In this document: positions 12,484-23,317 of the stretch, piece after piece | How positions within the stretch are numbered: the first letter of the stretch is position 1 | Layout of the letters: each line of letters opens with the position of its first letter | Assembly (NCBI GenBank): GCA_905221605.1 | Contig: CAJNDS010000402.1 | Location: 639,818-703,817 of the forward strand | Length of the DNA: 64,000 bases | Source: Symbiodinium natans | Lineage: Eukaryota; Sar; Dinophyceae; Suessiales; Symbiodiniaceae | Direction: 5' to 3' | The notes under the pieces: model-generated | Seen by the model: only the letters and a program-made list of their open reading frames with translations | The model's database searches: none | What the model was told of the DNA's origin: nothing | Position numbers and translations under genes: made by a program

Positions 12484-13680
12484 GTATGCTCTTGGATCTC
12501 TCGGTAACTGTTCCAATGGGGAGGCAGCAACTGGTGCGAAGATGACATTCCAAAACTCCTCACAGGTTTTCGCCGGCGAGGCGGATGCTGAAGTCAGGGC
12601 ACAACACAACTTTTTCAGGCGAACGTGGCGCGAGCTCAGTCATCAGATTAGCTCAACGTAGCATGCCGTGGCGGAGCCTTGTACCGAATCATTTTGTTAG
12701 GAGAGAAAAAACCAAGTGGCACACCAGACCCTGTTGGCCAGGCGGGCAATGCTTCCCGAGCATGAGAATCATGAAATTGCAGAAGATGCGGAGTTCGAAT
12801 TGAGCATCATGCTTCAGACATCTTCAGACCTTATGGGTGCCTTTGAGTGCCCATGTGCGGTGATGCCTTCTCACCAGGGCTCGCTCTCTCTTGAAAATTG
12901 ACGTGGTTTCGCTTTGAACGCTCCCCTATAGACCTTCTGTCACGCTTTCATGACTCTTTCATATGCCATTGCGTCAATCAGAGGCTGCGGAGAACCTAGT
13001 GTCGGGTGTGGGCGTCGCCTCCTTCGTCGCAATCGGCCTGGAGCTCTGCCGTGCGACTGCTGGGGGCGCTTTTGCGAGCTCGGCCCGGAGCTGAGACAAC
13101 AGACAAACCCAACAAAAATGCAGGGCATGCGTGCTTCATACTTGCCCTGGGGGTCTTTAAGCCCCCAGAGATCAGCATGTGGCAAGGGACAAGAATCATC
13201 CACAACCAGGCATTGTCTGTAAAGGCCTGGACCGCACCATGCCAACTCAGCTTAGACCCTCACATACCTTCGCGTTATAGAAGTGCTAGCATGCAATTTT
13301 ACGCAGCATGCCTGACATAGCCCATGATGCCAGGGGCAATGCGCGTGCACGTGTTGTCCCTTTCTTATTGTACGCATCGAAGGGAAGGCTTGACTTGGAT
13401 GCCTCTGCCGTGTTCTGTATGCCTTCATGCAGATCCAGCCCCTCCAAGATCCCAAACTTTCACCATCCAGGCACTATGGCTTGATCTGGGATGCGACGAG
13501 CTCCTAGGAGAAGGATTGCCGCTGCCAAATGGTCAGGGTGAAAGGAAAGAGCTTAGTGGATGTTTGCCGAATACGTAGACGAAGAGTTGCAGCTTCATCC
13601 AGGACCTCGAGGCATTAAAGCTTGCTAATCATGGTGCATGCTGCGCCCGGCGGCACTGCTCTTCGACTGCCATATCGCAG
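12484..13680. other. No supported gene
   Basis: One frame at 12716-12901 has protein-like composition (LPEHENHEIAEDAEFELSIM), and another at 13560-13618 reads FAEYVDEELQLHPGPRG. Neither has firm limits or a recognisable family. Confidence 0.3.
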
Positions 13681-13870
13681 GACGCGGAGTGGCAGCGGTC
13701 AAGGCACGTCCCGGAACTCGGATACATACGGAGAGTACTGAAGCGCAGCCTCAGCATCGGCAAGCCAAGTGTTCCTGGACTGGTGCCGTAAGCTGAACAG
13801 CAGGATGCGCTTCGTGGTGTGCGAGCCATTGCTCCTCAGCCGCTGCTGCAACTTGAATCTGAATGCTCAG
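13681..13870 (+). CDS. Candidate exon(s), unidentified
   Basis: After an acceptor-like ccatatcgcag (ending 13680) a frame reads DAEWQRSRHVPELGYIRRVL. It overlaps a second frame from 13742 that reads VFLDWCRKLNSRMRFVVCEP and ends at a CAG|GTTTCA donor-like site (13870). Only one of the two can be real over the overlap. Not recognised. Confidence 0.25.
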
Positions 13871-14705
13871 GTTTCACGATTTTCCTGCCACAAGAGTGTT
13901 TCCGATTTTGTCTTGCTCCATCCTCACACCCATTTTCTTGTGTCGATTACTGTAACCTTTGATGCTTATGCAACGCTTGCAGACAATGTAGAAGTGTAAG
14001 CTGAGTGAACGATGCAGCTGTCTTATGTGGCACATGAATACATGGAGACTGAGGCAACTTCTGCAACCTGCGCGACTCGGCCCACGAGGAAATTACGAAA
14101 GCTTCCTCCCGGGAAGCTTTGGTTCACCACGCCCTAGGATCCTGAACTCCAAACCCTGAGCGTGGATGCTGGGCAAGTCCCCTACAAAACCTCAGGCTTC
14201 TGTACGCTGAGCCCACCTCGCGCCCTGATTGCTGAGATTTCGTGATCCGCTAGCAACAGTGCAGGAAGTCAGTTGAGATTTTGATGTTTACTGACGCTCT
14301 TCATGAGATCAATATTTTAAGATTTGTGCCCAATCCTTCTCTTCCCTCCCTGAAAACTGGAGCTCTTGCGGAAGAGCCTTCTTTGGAGGGGAGAATTGGC
14401 GTGGCCCAAAATTCAGGTACTTGACTGTGTATGAGAGAGGGTTCGTTTTTTTTTCCGCGTGGAACATTATTGAACCTGCACCTTTCGAGAAGAAGTCGCA
14501 AGTCGCGAAGCTTGCGTTGGGTTGACGAAGATGAAACTGTCAAAGGGCGTCACGGTTGTCAGGCACTGTCCCCACACCCTTGACTGCTCACTCCACTCAG
14601 AAAGGAGTACTTGTACTTGGATTACAATGAGTCATAGACTCATAGAGTTGAAAAAACTTGTATCGCCACGAGCACCCTTTGGAGTGTGTGCACCCCTGTC
14701 CCACT
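13871..14705. other. No gene seen; one perfect hairpin
   Basis: No coding signal. At 14098-14120, aaagcttcc and ggaagcttt form a perfect 9-bp inverted repeat around five bases. Confidence 0.5.
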
Positions 14706-14835
14706 CTCGCTCTCTCTGATCTGTCTCTGTCGCTGTCTTTGTCTTTGTCTTTGTCTTTGTCTTTATCTTTGCGTGTTTGTGTTTGTGTTTGTGTTTGTGT
14801 GTGTGGGTGTGTGTGTGTGGCTCTCTCTCTCTCTC

Positions 14836-14866
<31 letters not shown>

Positions 14867-14875
14867 TTCTCTCTG
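14706..14875. repeat. Compound microsatellite: TCTTTG, TGTTTG, TG and CT blocks
   Basis: Successive blocks grade into one another: CTCTGT, (GTCTTT)n, (TGTTTG)n, (TG)n and a long (CT)n. Open frames on both strands across it are artefacts of the repeat. Confidence 0.95.
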
Positions 14876-15441
14876 CTTGGCCTGCTGGGCATACATGCGG
14901 CCCTCATAATGGCGTGTATTCAATGTATTTACGATGTATATTTTGTATATTGATTTTTGCATATTTATACACATGTATACACAGAAGTATGTTGAAGTCA
15001 TGCTTTATGTGTATGTGCATCCCTAAAGTCGCACTTTCGATTCGAGGCTTGCAGCTGTCATGCGTGTGCCGCATGCTCGCTGAGACCTCTCCGAGGCTTT
15101 GTGGCGACCGGGTGCTGCGGGTGGCGGTTTGCGGTCCACCGGAGGATCCTGTCACAGGTGACATGGCACGGCAGAGTGTCAAGATAAAGCCGATTGTGGC
15201 TTGGCGCTGGCGCAGAAGTTGTAGAGTCAATGCTTGGCATTTAGGCCATGCGGTGATCCACAGATGATATGCCACGATGAAACTAATTTGATGGGCTTGA
15301 AGAGTTGCCTCTCAGTTCCGAGCTGCATCAACAACAGACACACTGAGTTGCAGCTGCAGAGTTTGCACGCCTTCTGGCGACAGCCCCTCCGGCCAAACCG
15401 ATGCGTAGCCACTTGGCAGTGAGACAGTTTGCAAGTAGGAC
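14876..15441. other. AT-rich flank and weak coding frame
   Basis: 14900-15000 is TATA-rich. At 15045-15158 a frame reads CRMLAETSPRLCGDRVLRVA and meets a CACAG|GTGACA site. Too little to call a gene. Confidence 0.3.
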
Positions 15442-15861
15442 GTTGGCACCGCAGAATTTTGCTCACCATCGGATTCTGACATCCCGCGAGAAGAGCTTCT
15501 AAGAAATTGTTCCGTTAGCATACAATGGACGCGCTCAGGCTTGGAAGTGGCGGCTTTGCGCGAGGGCTTTGCTCAGGCGCCAGCACTTTTGAAGGAAGCT
15601 TTGGGAAATATTTTGAACCAGAGTTCGAAGGGTGTTGGATCGATTTTTCGACACACTTGCCAAATGTTGCATGTCTCTCGAGGCGACAGGGGCCACTTTG
15701 AGCAAAGGGGGCTGTCATAAGCTGACGTGGCAAGAAGGGCATTCAGCAATTTTCCGACCTCAGCTCTCACTCAGCAATTTTCCGACCTCAGCTCTCACTC
15801 GAATTTGCAGGAAGAGGGGACCCCGGCTTTGCTGGGAGACATCCTTGCGGGCGTCTTCCAG
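15442..15861 (+). CDS. Unidentified gene, two candidate exons
   Basis: A frame open from a TAG at about 15436 to a TAA near 15720 reads SGLEVAALREGFAQAPALLK and continues EALGNILNQSSKG. It has no early ATG, so an upstream exon is expected. After an acceptor-like cgaatttgcag a second piece, 15811-15861, reads EEGTPALLGDILAGVFQ and stops at a CAG|GTGCCC donor-like site. The two pieces share an alanine/leucine-rich helical style (ALLKEALGNIL, ALLGDILAGVF), which suggests one protein. A 28-bp tandem duplication sits in the presumed intron. No family recognised. Confidence 0.4.
15744..15799 (+). repeat. Perfect tandem duplication of a 28-bp unit
   Basis: The unit beginning cagcaattttccgacctcag is repeated exactly once at 15744-15771 and 15772-15799. 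It lies just upstream of the acceptor-like site of the second exon of the neighbouring gene. Confidence 0.95.
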
Positions 15862-16254
15862 GTGCCCCTGAGTTGCGCGGCAAAATTCCAGCAAGACAGA
15901 GCTTGGCAATCAGCCAGGAGCATCGCGGCTTCCTATACCCTGCACTTCCAGAGCTGCTGAGCGGCGAGGCGTGACTTGCAGGGCTTAGACTTAGACTACA
16001 GGCTTTGAGGCCGTGTTCACATCCGGGGGTATTGGGGGTATTGTTGCTGCATTTACTTGTTTGCCCCCTCCCGCCTCCGCCCCTTCCTCCTCAAGTGTGC
16101 CCGCAAGCTCCCCAAGCCCGTTTTCGTGGTTGTGTTATCCCGTAGATTAGGGCCTGCTAGGGCGGGCTTGGACAAGGGTCCCACGAGGCCTGTTTGCTAA
16201 ACATTGTCCTCCTTGCATGGCTGGCCGGCAGGCACTACAACAGGTATCGTTTGC

Positions 16255-18528
16255 ATGCAAATGTGGCGCCATGGACCGATGTGGTCGGTTTGGTTTGCAG
16301 GCATCGGAAGTTTTCTGGGCGCACTGGCTAGAAGCAATGCTCTAGAGATGGGGAAGGAGCTGAGGAGGTGGGTCATGACTTGGCCACACGGCAAGACGTC
16401 CGTCAGTAAAATGAGCGACTTCGATGTCGCATTGGACCCAGGCTGTGAGCAGCAAGCGCTGGCTCCTGTGGATTGGCAATCCTTGCGTAAGCAGGTTCGT
16501 GCCACCACGAATTGCCTCAGCAGAAATGAGCCGTACCTTGAAGCGTGGCGGAAACAAGGTGCACCGACGGCTCTCTCTCAACTAATTCAATGTCGGTACC
16601 TACTGCAGGAGACGGCCGATGCGGTCGCAACTTTGGACGACATTGACTCACGGTACAGCTCTTGGAAGAACGACTGTTATTTGGGCTGGTTGAGTGCCTT
16701 TTTGTGTGATCTCGTCTGCACCCTGCATGAAGCGGTCATCGGGGAACCGGCTAGTCGCGAAACTTGGCCACTGAAGTGGAGGAAAGCGCAACTGGAACTT
16801 GAAGGCTTATTCTTCTACGTGGACTTACCCTGGCACTTTGTGGTCTCTCAGCCCTGGCCAATCGCTGCGTTGCTTGCGCGACTTGCCGCAGCCATGCGGC
16901 TTGTGGATCAGGACTACATGGACCACAATACCTGCGACAAGGCTCAGGATCTTACGGATGATTTGCTTCACCAAGCCAGCCGAGAATGGTGGCAGCGCCA
17001 TGCGACTTCTGATGCAGACACGCCGCTCATGCCGCTGCACTTGGTGGAAGAGTTCCTGGCGCTCGAAGCCGCAAGCCCCCTTGTGCAATCACTGCGGTGC
17101 ACTTTCGGGGTCGTGGCATCCATGCTTTCTGTGGCAATTTGGGCACTGAAGGCCAATCTAATGGATGGCTTCTTTGATGGCCCGACTGCCGGAAGATCTC
17201 TTCAGACACTCGTGTCCGGACAAGCGCAGCAGATGATAAAGCTTTGGGAGGAGCGGACGCCGCAATTTTTCTATGATCTTCTTACCAGCCACTGGCAGAT
17301 CCCAGAGCTACTGGAACAGATCGAAGCGCTGTGGCCGCAGCCTGCTGAGCAGCTGTCAGGCATCGTGTCCCCACCACGCTGGACACGCCGCGTTCTCTTC
17401 ATAGGGGGTGGGGATACGACCTACCAATGGGGATCCTTCACAGTCCGTGGACGGCAGGTGGCCCGTGGCTTTCGCAAGCTTGGTGTCGATGCGAGAGCTT
17501 GGAACTCGCCCTGCAGTGCTTGGTGTCAACACGAGCAATACGAACGGACATGGCACCCAACCAGCATCGTGCACGTGAAATACATCTGCCAATGTGCGGT
17601 GCATGGTTGGCCACGTGCTGCGCACGTCTTTGATCCAGTGGACAACTTTGAAGTTCTTAGCAACATCACTGAAATGGATGCCATGCTCGTTCAGACGTCT
17701 TTGTGCAAGCAGGACTTGCAAAGCCACCCAGAGCTCCATCAGCTCTTGATTTCCGGCAGGGTGTCTTTGCATTGGCTGCCGCTGCACCACTTGAACGCGC
17801 ACAGAATCCGAATCGATCCGGCCAGTCCGGTAACCCGAGTGGGTGTACACACTGTTCATGCAGACGCGGAGCTTCACGACGCGGTTGCGCAAGCCTTGGC
17901 CAGCTTCTTGGCAAAAGCGGGCTCTGACATGAATCCGAATCCTGAGTTCGTCCACATGGATCCAGCCAAGATGTTCGAGCAGAACGAAGGCAAGATAACC
18001 ACGCCGCAGCATACAGATGCAGTGTATCAACAGCTGGCCACACTACAAATAGGCTTTGCCAAGCAGTCGGGTTGCCGGTCCGACTGGTGGCACTGCAGCC
18101 GCTGGAAGACTGGCCAGCGCTTAGTGAACATGATGAGCGTTGGCATCCCGAGTATAGTGTGGTCTGATGCACAAGGTCATCTCGACGTGGTGGAAGGCCT
18201 GTGGCCTCCTGGTGAAGCATTTCCACAATCTTCAGAGCCAAAAGCTTCGCGAACGGATGCCTACCCCCAGATGCTGATCGTGTCCTCAGAAACAGATGTT
18301 ACAGGTGCTCTCGGGGCATTGCTGAGTAATGCCTCCTTACGCCAGGAGGCATCCACCAAAGGCCTAAAGCTGGCAGAACGGTTTGAGCTGGACAAAGTAG
18401 TTGAACGTTTAGACCGCATACTGCTTGACATCGAGGCACGAAAATCGTCACGTGAATCATCACCAATTAAGTGCCTGTTGCGGTGCTTCCTGCTCGGGAT
18501 TGCGGCGTTTCAGTGGCCCGGTGATTGA
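16255..18528 (+). CDS. Glycosyltransferase-like (GT-B) protein, intronless
   Basis: An uninterrupted frame gives 757 residues from the first ATG (16255). The frame is open a little further upstream but without an ATG. Residues about 9-30 are moderately hydrophobic (MWSVWFAGIGSFLGALARS), possibly a signal anchor. Residues about 30-370 form a helical domain I do not recognise. From about residue 377 the pattern fits a GT-B fold: RRVLFIGGGDTTYQWGS, then GRQVARGFRKLGVDARAW, a typical N-terminal Rossmann start. Near residues 618-645, KTGQRLVNMMSVGIPSIVW followed by DAQGHLDVVEG resembles the donor-binding C-terminal segment of family GT4-like enzymes. It would move a sugar from a nucleotide-sugar donor; the acceptor is unknown. 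It lacks introns in a region where other genes appear split, so it may be a retrogene. No frameshift is visible. Confidence 0.75.
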   Translation: MQMWRHGPMWSVWFAGIGSFLGALARSNALEMGKELRRWVMTWPHGKTSVSKMSDFDVALDPGCEQQALAPVDWQSLRKQVRATTNCLSRNEPYLEAWRKQGAPTALSQLIQCRYLLQETADAVATLDDIDSRYSSWKNDCYLGWLSAFLCDLVCTLHEAVIGEPASRETWPLKWRKAQLELEGLFFYVDLPWHFVVSQPWPIAALLARLAAAMRLVDQDYMDHNTCDKAQDLTDDLLHQASREWWQRHATSDADTPLMPLHLVEEFLALEAASPLVQSLRCTFGVVASMLSVAIWALKANLMDGFFDGPTAGRSLQTLVSGQAQQMIKLWEERTPQFFYDLLTSHWQIPELLEQIEALWPQPAEQLSGIVSPPRWTRRVLFIGGGDTTYQWGSFTVRGRQVARGFRKLGVDARAWNSPCSAWCQHEQYERTWHPTSIVHVKYICQCAVHGWPRAAHVFDPVDNFEVLSNITEMDAMLVQTSLCKQDLQSHPELHQLLISGRVSLHWLPLHHLNAHRIRIDPASPVTRVGVHTVHADAELHDAVAQALASFLAKAGSDMNPNPEFVHMDPAKMFEQNEGKITTPQHTDAVYQQLATLQIGFAKQSGCRSDWWHCSRWKTGQRLVNMMSVGIPSIVWSDAQGHLDVVEGLWPPGEAFPQSSEPKASRTDAYPQMLIVSSETDVTGALGALLSNASLRQEASTKGLKLAERFELDKVVERLDRILLDIEARKSSRESSPIKCLLRCFLLGIAAFQWPGD

Positions 18529-20572
18529 GAGAGATCCTCCCGATAGCTTCCATAAGCGGACTGAACGAGTTGACATGGCAACATTGTGGAGGAGGGTGGA
18601 TGAGGTTTGTGATCCTTGTCTATGTTTGACCATTGATGTCATGGTTTAGGGTGCCGTAAATGCAGCGTAAATGATCTGCATCAATGTGTACTGTATCGCA
18701 TTTCTAATTCTTCTTGGCTCAGCGTCGCCAGGTCCGAGTGGACGAGTTTGGCTTTCCCAGCCACGCGCTGCCTTCCCTCAAGCAATTTCTGAACCGCTTC
18801 CAGGCTGTTGGTCCGTTTCTTTCTTGGTTGAACGAGGTGACAAGTTGTCTTGAACCGATCTGACGTTTTACTGGTTCGTACACGATAGATTCGTTAGAAC
18901 TTGGCCACCGGAGGTGACAGACAACGACAGGTCGAAGCTCCACCATGCTGCAGAAGCAGAGATAGCCGAGTTCCAGGCATCGTCCGTCGTCTGTGACTGT
19001 TGATTACGGACTTCGTGGAGACAGCGAGATATGTATGTGTTCCTGCAAGTTCTTTGCTCTTGCAAGTGGCAAACGTGAATTGCCCAGTACTTGCGAGGGG
19101 CTTATTGATTCTGGGGTTCCCAATCGGCTTGATAGGAAAACAGAATGCGCAAGTTCCTAGCTCCTGACTGGCAGTTTCTTTGCTAAGTGGAACCATGTTG
19201 CTGTGCACTCTTTTGTTGAACGACTGAGTTGAACATTGGCCTGAATGAATATTTAAAGCACGTGTGCTTAACGTTTCATGCGAATCGTGAGGCGAATGGG
19301 TGGCTGTCCTCCCACGACAGCACGTGCGAGGGCCTGGCTGGCCCAGCTCCACGTTGGGCACCGCTGGCGGACGTCTTCCGCCTGCCTGACGAGGTCGCGG
19401 AGCCGACGGAGGGGATCCGGTGCGAGAGCAGGAGAGGGTCGGAACTGGTGTGGTGTGGGCTAGTTGTCCTGCGTGGTTCTGCCACTCCGGTCTTTGTGAT
19501 CTGTGGATAGCATCGGCTGACAGAGATCTAGCCGTAGACATTGGCCGATTGGCCACTGAGACTCCAAGGTGCTCACCACCAGCCATGTCCGAGCATTTGC
19601 CAGAAGCTGGGGGCTGAGTCGAGGGGGATGTTTATCGGATGATTTTGCTCCCTGTATTCATGACTTGCGCAAAGCCTTTATTAGTCGGAAATAGTGTGAA
19701 TGCGTGGCGGTTGACTGTGCACCATGCGTCTTAGTCTTGTCGGTGCAAAGCTCCATGAGGCCAGGACCAGTTTGACCCGCTTGTTCGCACCATTTCCAGG
19801 CAAGGACAACATGCGACCAAGTGCGACCTTAGGTACATGTATTTAAGTCTGTTTTGGCACTCTGACCAAGGCAACAGATCTTTGTATGCATTAGCGCTGG
19901 CATCCGCGATGAGAAAATTCAACACGCAGAGAGCGGCAGCCTTCTGGACTCAACAACAGACAACCCGTCCCTATTTCCAGCTTTGCTTCGCCAACAAAAT
20001 TATAATACAAATCTGAGTGGGAAGCCCCACTGGATCCTAATGTCCAGACCATCCCTTGCCAGGGCATTCCTGCCGGTAGGACGTGATGTGCGCAGGATAA
20101 ATCAGAAGCCGTCAGAAGCCTTACAATCCTTTAATCCCATCGACATGAACTTTTGCAGAGGCTGCGGGAAGATGTTGGTGTGGCCGTGGCTTTGCTTCCG
20201 CTTTGTGCAACGTATCTGGCCTGGACTTAATCATATGAAGTAGCCCAGCATGTTGTGCCGCATGCAGGGTGGCAGGGTGCAAAGACTGCTACGAATGTAT
20301 AGAGGTGCATGTAAATTCGATGAGTCGACGGGAGCCACCAACCTTGCCACATCATACAATCTTGCTCGCTAGCAGCAGCAGGCAGATTGAAGAGCAGGGT
20401 TCAATGCTGAGCAGGTGAATCGTTTAAGAGTTTCTTCAGGGTCTGGAGTCCCCCAGACGCACACAACACTTCGCAGTATTCTGCGCACAGGGCGATGACC
20501 AAGCACTCAGACAGGCAAAAATAACAATCGCAAGAGAAGTGCCCGCAATGTAGTCCCGCCGAGCGGCTGTCC
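18529..20572. other. No firm gene
   Basis: One frame at 19310-19510 looks protein-like (RWAPLADVFRLPDEVAEPTE) but has no identified family. The opposite strand is also open there. The rest shows nothing. Confidence 0.3.
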
Positions 20573-20797
20573 ATGGAAACTGCCGTGGCCGAGACGTCCA
20601 CGCAGCTTCAGGCCGATCTGCATGAAGGACGACGGGGAAACCTTATGGATCCCTGGTGCATGTTGTGCGAAAGCAGACTGGCACAGATGTATATAGTGTT
20701 GAGATCAGGAGTCTTCGTCCATCAAGTCCACGGCATTTGCAATGCCAGCACTGCGCTACTTTTAGCTGTCTTGTATTGTTCTACAGCTGGAGTTTGA
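20573..20797 (+). CDS. Small candidate ORF, unidentified
   Basis: From an ATG the frame reads METAVAETSTQLQADLHEGR and ends in a hydrophobic tail (STALLLAVLYCSTAGV), 74 residues. It could be a small tail-anchored protein or the first exon of a larger gene. A further frame, open to 21272 on the same strand, follows. Confidence 0.25.
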   Translation: METAVAETSTQLQADLHEGRRGNLMDPWCMLCESRLAQMYIVLRSGVFVHQVHGICNASTALLLAVLYCSTAGV

Positions 20798-22385
20798 CAA
20801 GGAGTCCCTCTATACATCTGCCTGAGTGGATGGGGTCGACCGTTCGCCTCTTCGACTGGTGACGTGGCTGGCTTCCGATCTGAGGCAAGGCAACGCCCAA
20901 AGGAGGAACGGATTGTACACGGCTTCGCCTTTGCTTATTTCTGTTTGTGTGAGCATGGAACAGTCGCACCACCATTTCACCCATGATTGCGACTTGACGC
21001 CAGTCAATGTTTCCTCCAATCCGAAGCAATGGTATGAGCAATTGCCTACTAGATGTCGAATGCGCTTGACATATGCCGACTGCAAGGTAGATCCACATCC
21101 CCTAGCATTACTGTGGACAGCATGCATCGGCAGCGGTAGCGTGGTAAACTGGCGAACCCAGTCAGCAGCAACCTACCATTTAAGCTGCTCAAGTCACCCT
21201 TGGTCCGCGGATACAGTTGGCGACGATAGCTGTGCTGCAGATGGAATGTTGGACGGTGATGATGGTGGATGATGATGCCAACCGCGGCCGTAATATAATC
21301 ATAACCGCGGCCTTCATATAATCATCCTCATGTAGCCCGTCCACGCCTGCAAATGGCAAGCGGGCACCCTCACACTCGATGCACCCATTGTGCTAATACG
21401 GACATAGGTATTAGACCAAGTCTGCATCACCAAATATCGACCACACCTCAACAATTTGAGAAACGAAGTTGCCTGGCTAGGTGTGTCGAGTTGAAGTGGA
21501 TGCGCTGCGGATTCGTTTTCTGGGGTGTCCAAAAAGATTTTGAGACCAGCTCCTGTTCGGGAACACTCCCCAAAAGCCTCACTGAAGCCACCATTGTAGA
21601 TGCTTACATCTCTCTCGCTGGCACAGGCTTTGGTGTATGTACGAGGTGGCCACATTCCTCAGACGCAGCCAGGCAACTTGTGATCCCGGTGCAGAAAGCA
21701 GTCGACCTGGAAGGAGCGGACGTTTTCAGCACAACGGCATAAGGTTGTGTAGGAGACCCAAGCAGCGTAAAGCCACGACACGCGCATGCACTGCGGAGTG
21801 AAAATCACATGTGAGAACGGACACGATCAAAGTGAAGTTTTCGGGGAGCCCGCGAGCCAGGAACGGTACATCCCTGCCACGTTTACGCCCCATCGAGAAA
21901 GTCAGGCAGTGAAAGTCAGGCAGGAAAACGAGCATGAAAACGAGAGCGCGGTTGGACTACGGAAGCAGGTGGCGCAGGCAATGATGCAGACTCGAATTTT
22001 TCCTTACAAAAACAGTAACGCGGCCCAAAATCCGCAGACGCAGCAGCGCCTAGGCGAGAGTACATTTGTTCGACCTCAAATGTGTGCCGTGTCAGGCGAG
22101 CCGCGCCCCCGCACGCGCCGCTTTTCCTTTCAACTGCATGTAGTGCCCGCGCTGACTGGGACCGTTTGGGCAACCAAGACTTCAACATTAGTGTGGTAGG
22201 GTCAACTCATTGTTTAGCCGGAGTCCATAGTGAATGAAGTGAGTCTACTGGTACTCCTGCATGTTTCAGGTCCAGAATTTAGAGTATGAAAGATGTAGAA
22301 TGTCCAGACCATTGACATTTGCAGGTATAGGTGAGGTGGTCAGAAAGATGCTCCATGAAACTCTCTCCCCAGGAATGTTCAGATC
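20798..22385. other. No firm gene; long weak frames
   Basis: Frames at 20826-21272, 21353-21742 and 21786-22199 are open for 129-148 codons on the + strand, but the opposite strand is also open and no family is recognisable. Confidence 0.3.
21280..21325 (+). repeat. Near-perfect 23-bp tandem duplication with NotI-like core
   Basis: aaccgcggccgtaatataat plus cat is followed directly by a second 23-bp copy that differs at two positions (gt to tc). It follows a GATGAT-rich stretch. Confidence 0.9.
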
Positions 22386-23317
22386 ATGCCGGTGACTGTC
22401 TCGGTGTTGCTGATCCAATTCAGCGTTTGCTGGTTCATCCTCCGTCTGCAGCTCCAAGTGGTCACCCACTTCGAAACAAGAATGTATGGCGACGAACATT
22501 CTGCAGTATTCATCTCTGCCGGGTTCATGAGCGTCGCTGCGCTGTCCTTTCTTCCTGTCCAAACCTACTTGGGAATCGGCTTGCTTCGGGAGATGGGCGA
22601 GCTGCCCAGGCAGCTTTCACAGTTTAGCAGGACAGCAAATGTTTCTGCTGCTCGCACACAAGCACCCACAGACCGGGCTGCAACTGATGTGCGACCCTTC
22701 GTCTACACGGCGCTGGAGCGATGGTACGGGGGAAGGGCAGAGCACGACACCAGGACTACTTTCAGAGCTTGGAGGCTTTCGATGCGGTGGTGAAGAGCTT
22801 TTCATGCCCTTCAAACAGACGGGCCATTGTGCCTGTCAACCTGTTCATTTGCATGGTCTTCGTCTGGCACTTCCCGTTCTTGGCCCAGAAAATCCGCCTG
22901 CTCGCAATGGGTCCAATTCCAGATGGGTCAGGCTTCGGGACCTGGGCTGTGCGGGAGTTCGTCGATTGGGCAACGCCCTTCCCGCCCGCTTTGCTCATGT
23001 TGTGTGCCAGCATGCGCTTATGGAAATTGGGGGCGCGCATTACATGCATTCCACGCTTCGTTCTGGCACTCGCTTTTGTGCCTCCTATACTCCTCAGCTC
23101 TGTTGTGCTTTGGGTACCATGCGCCTTGAGCTTGAGATGGACAGACCAAAATAGTCTAGTGCCGCTTCTGCCTCTTTGCGCAGGGGCGCTTCTCGTTGCG
23201 TACCTTTTGAAGCCAAGAGGGACACTAGCTGTGGAAATGGACGCGTGCTCCAAGGCAATGGAGCACAAGCGTCCCGGATTGGATGTCTGTGCTGACGATG
23301 ACTTTTTTTCCATTTAG
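22386..23317 (+). CDS. Polytopic membrane protein, one apparent frameshift
   Basis: Frame 1 (22386-about 22750, from ATG) gives two hydrophobic helices (VSVLLIQFSVCWFILRL and VFISAGFMSVAALSFLPV) and then PFVYTALERWYG. Frame 2 (about 22740-23317) continues DYFQSLEAFDAVVKS, followed by four more helices (VNLFICMVFVWHFPFLA, PALLMLCASM, FVLALAFVPPILLSSVVLW, LVPLLPLCAGALLVAYLL) and an acidic tail ending DDDFFSI. The frames differ by one base and overlap at 22721-22790, so a single-base indel, real or an assembly error, would join them into about 310 residues with six helices. A GT-AG intron does not repair the frame. I do not recognise the family; upstream exons are likely. It probably sits in a membrane. 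Confidence 0.55.

Noticed and set aside
14597-15001. Arg/Glu- and Ser/Leu-repeat frames.
   Set aside because: Translation of the compound CT/TG microsatellite.
18529-22385. Search for mobile-element proteins (reverse transcriptase, integrase, transposase) here and across the window.
   Set aside because: No YxDD, DDE or zinc-knuckle pattern was seen in any readable frame.
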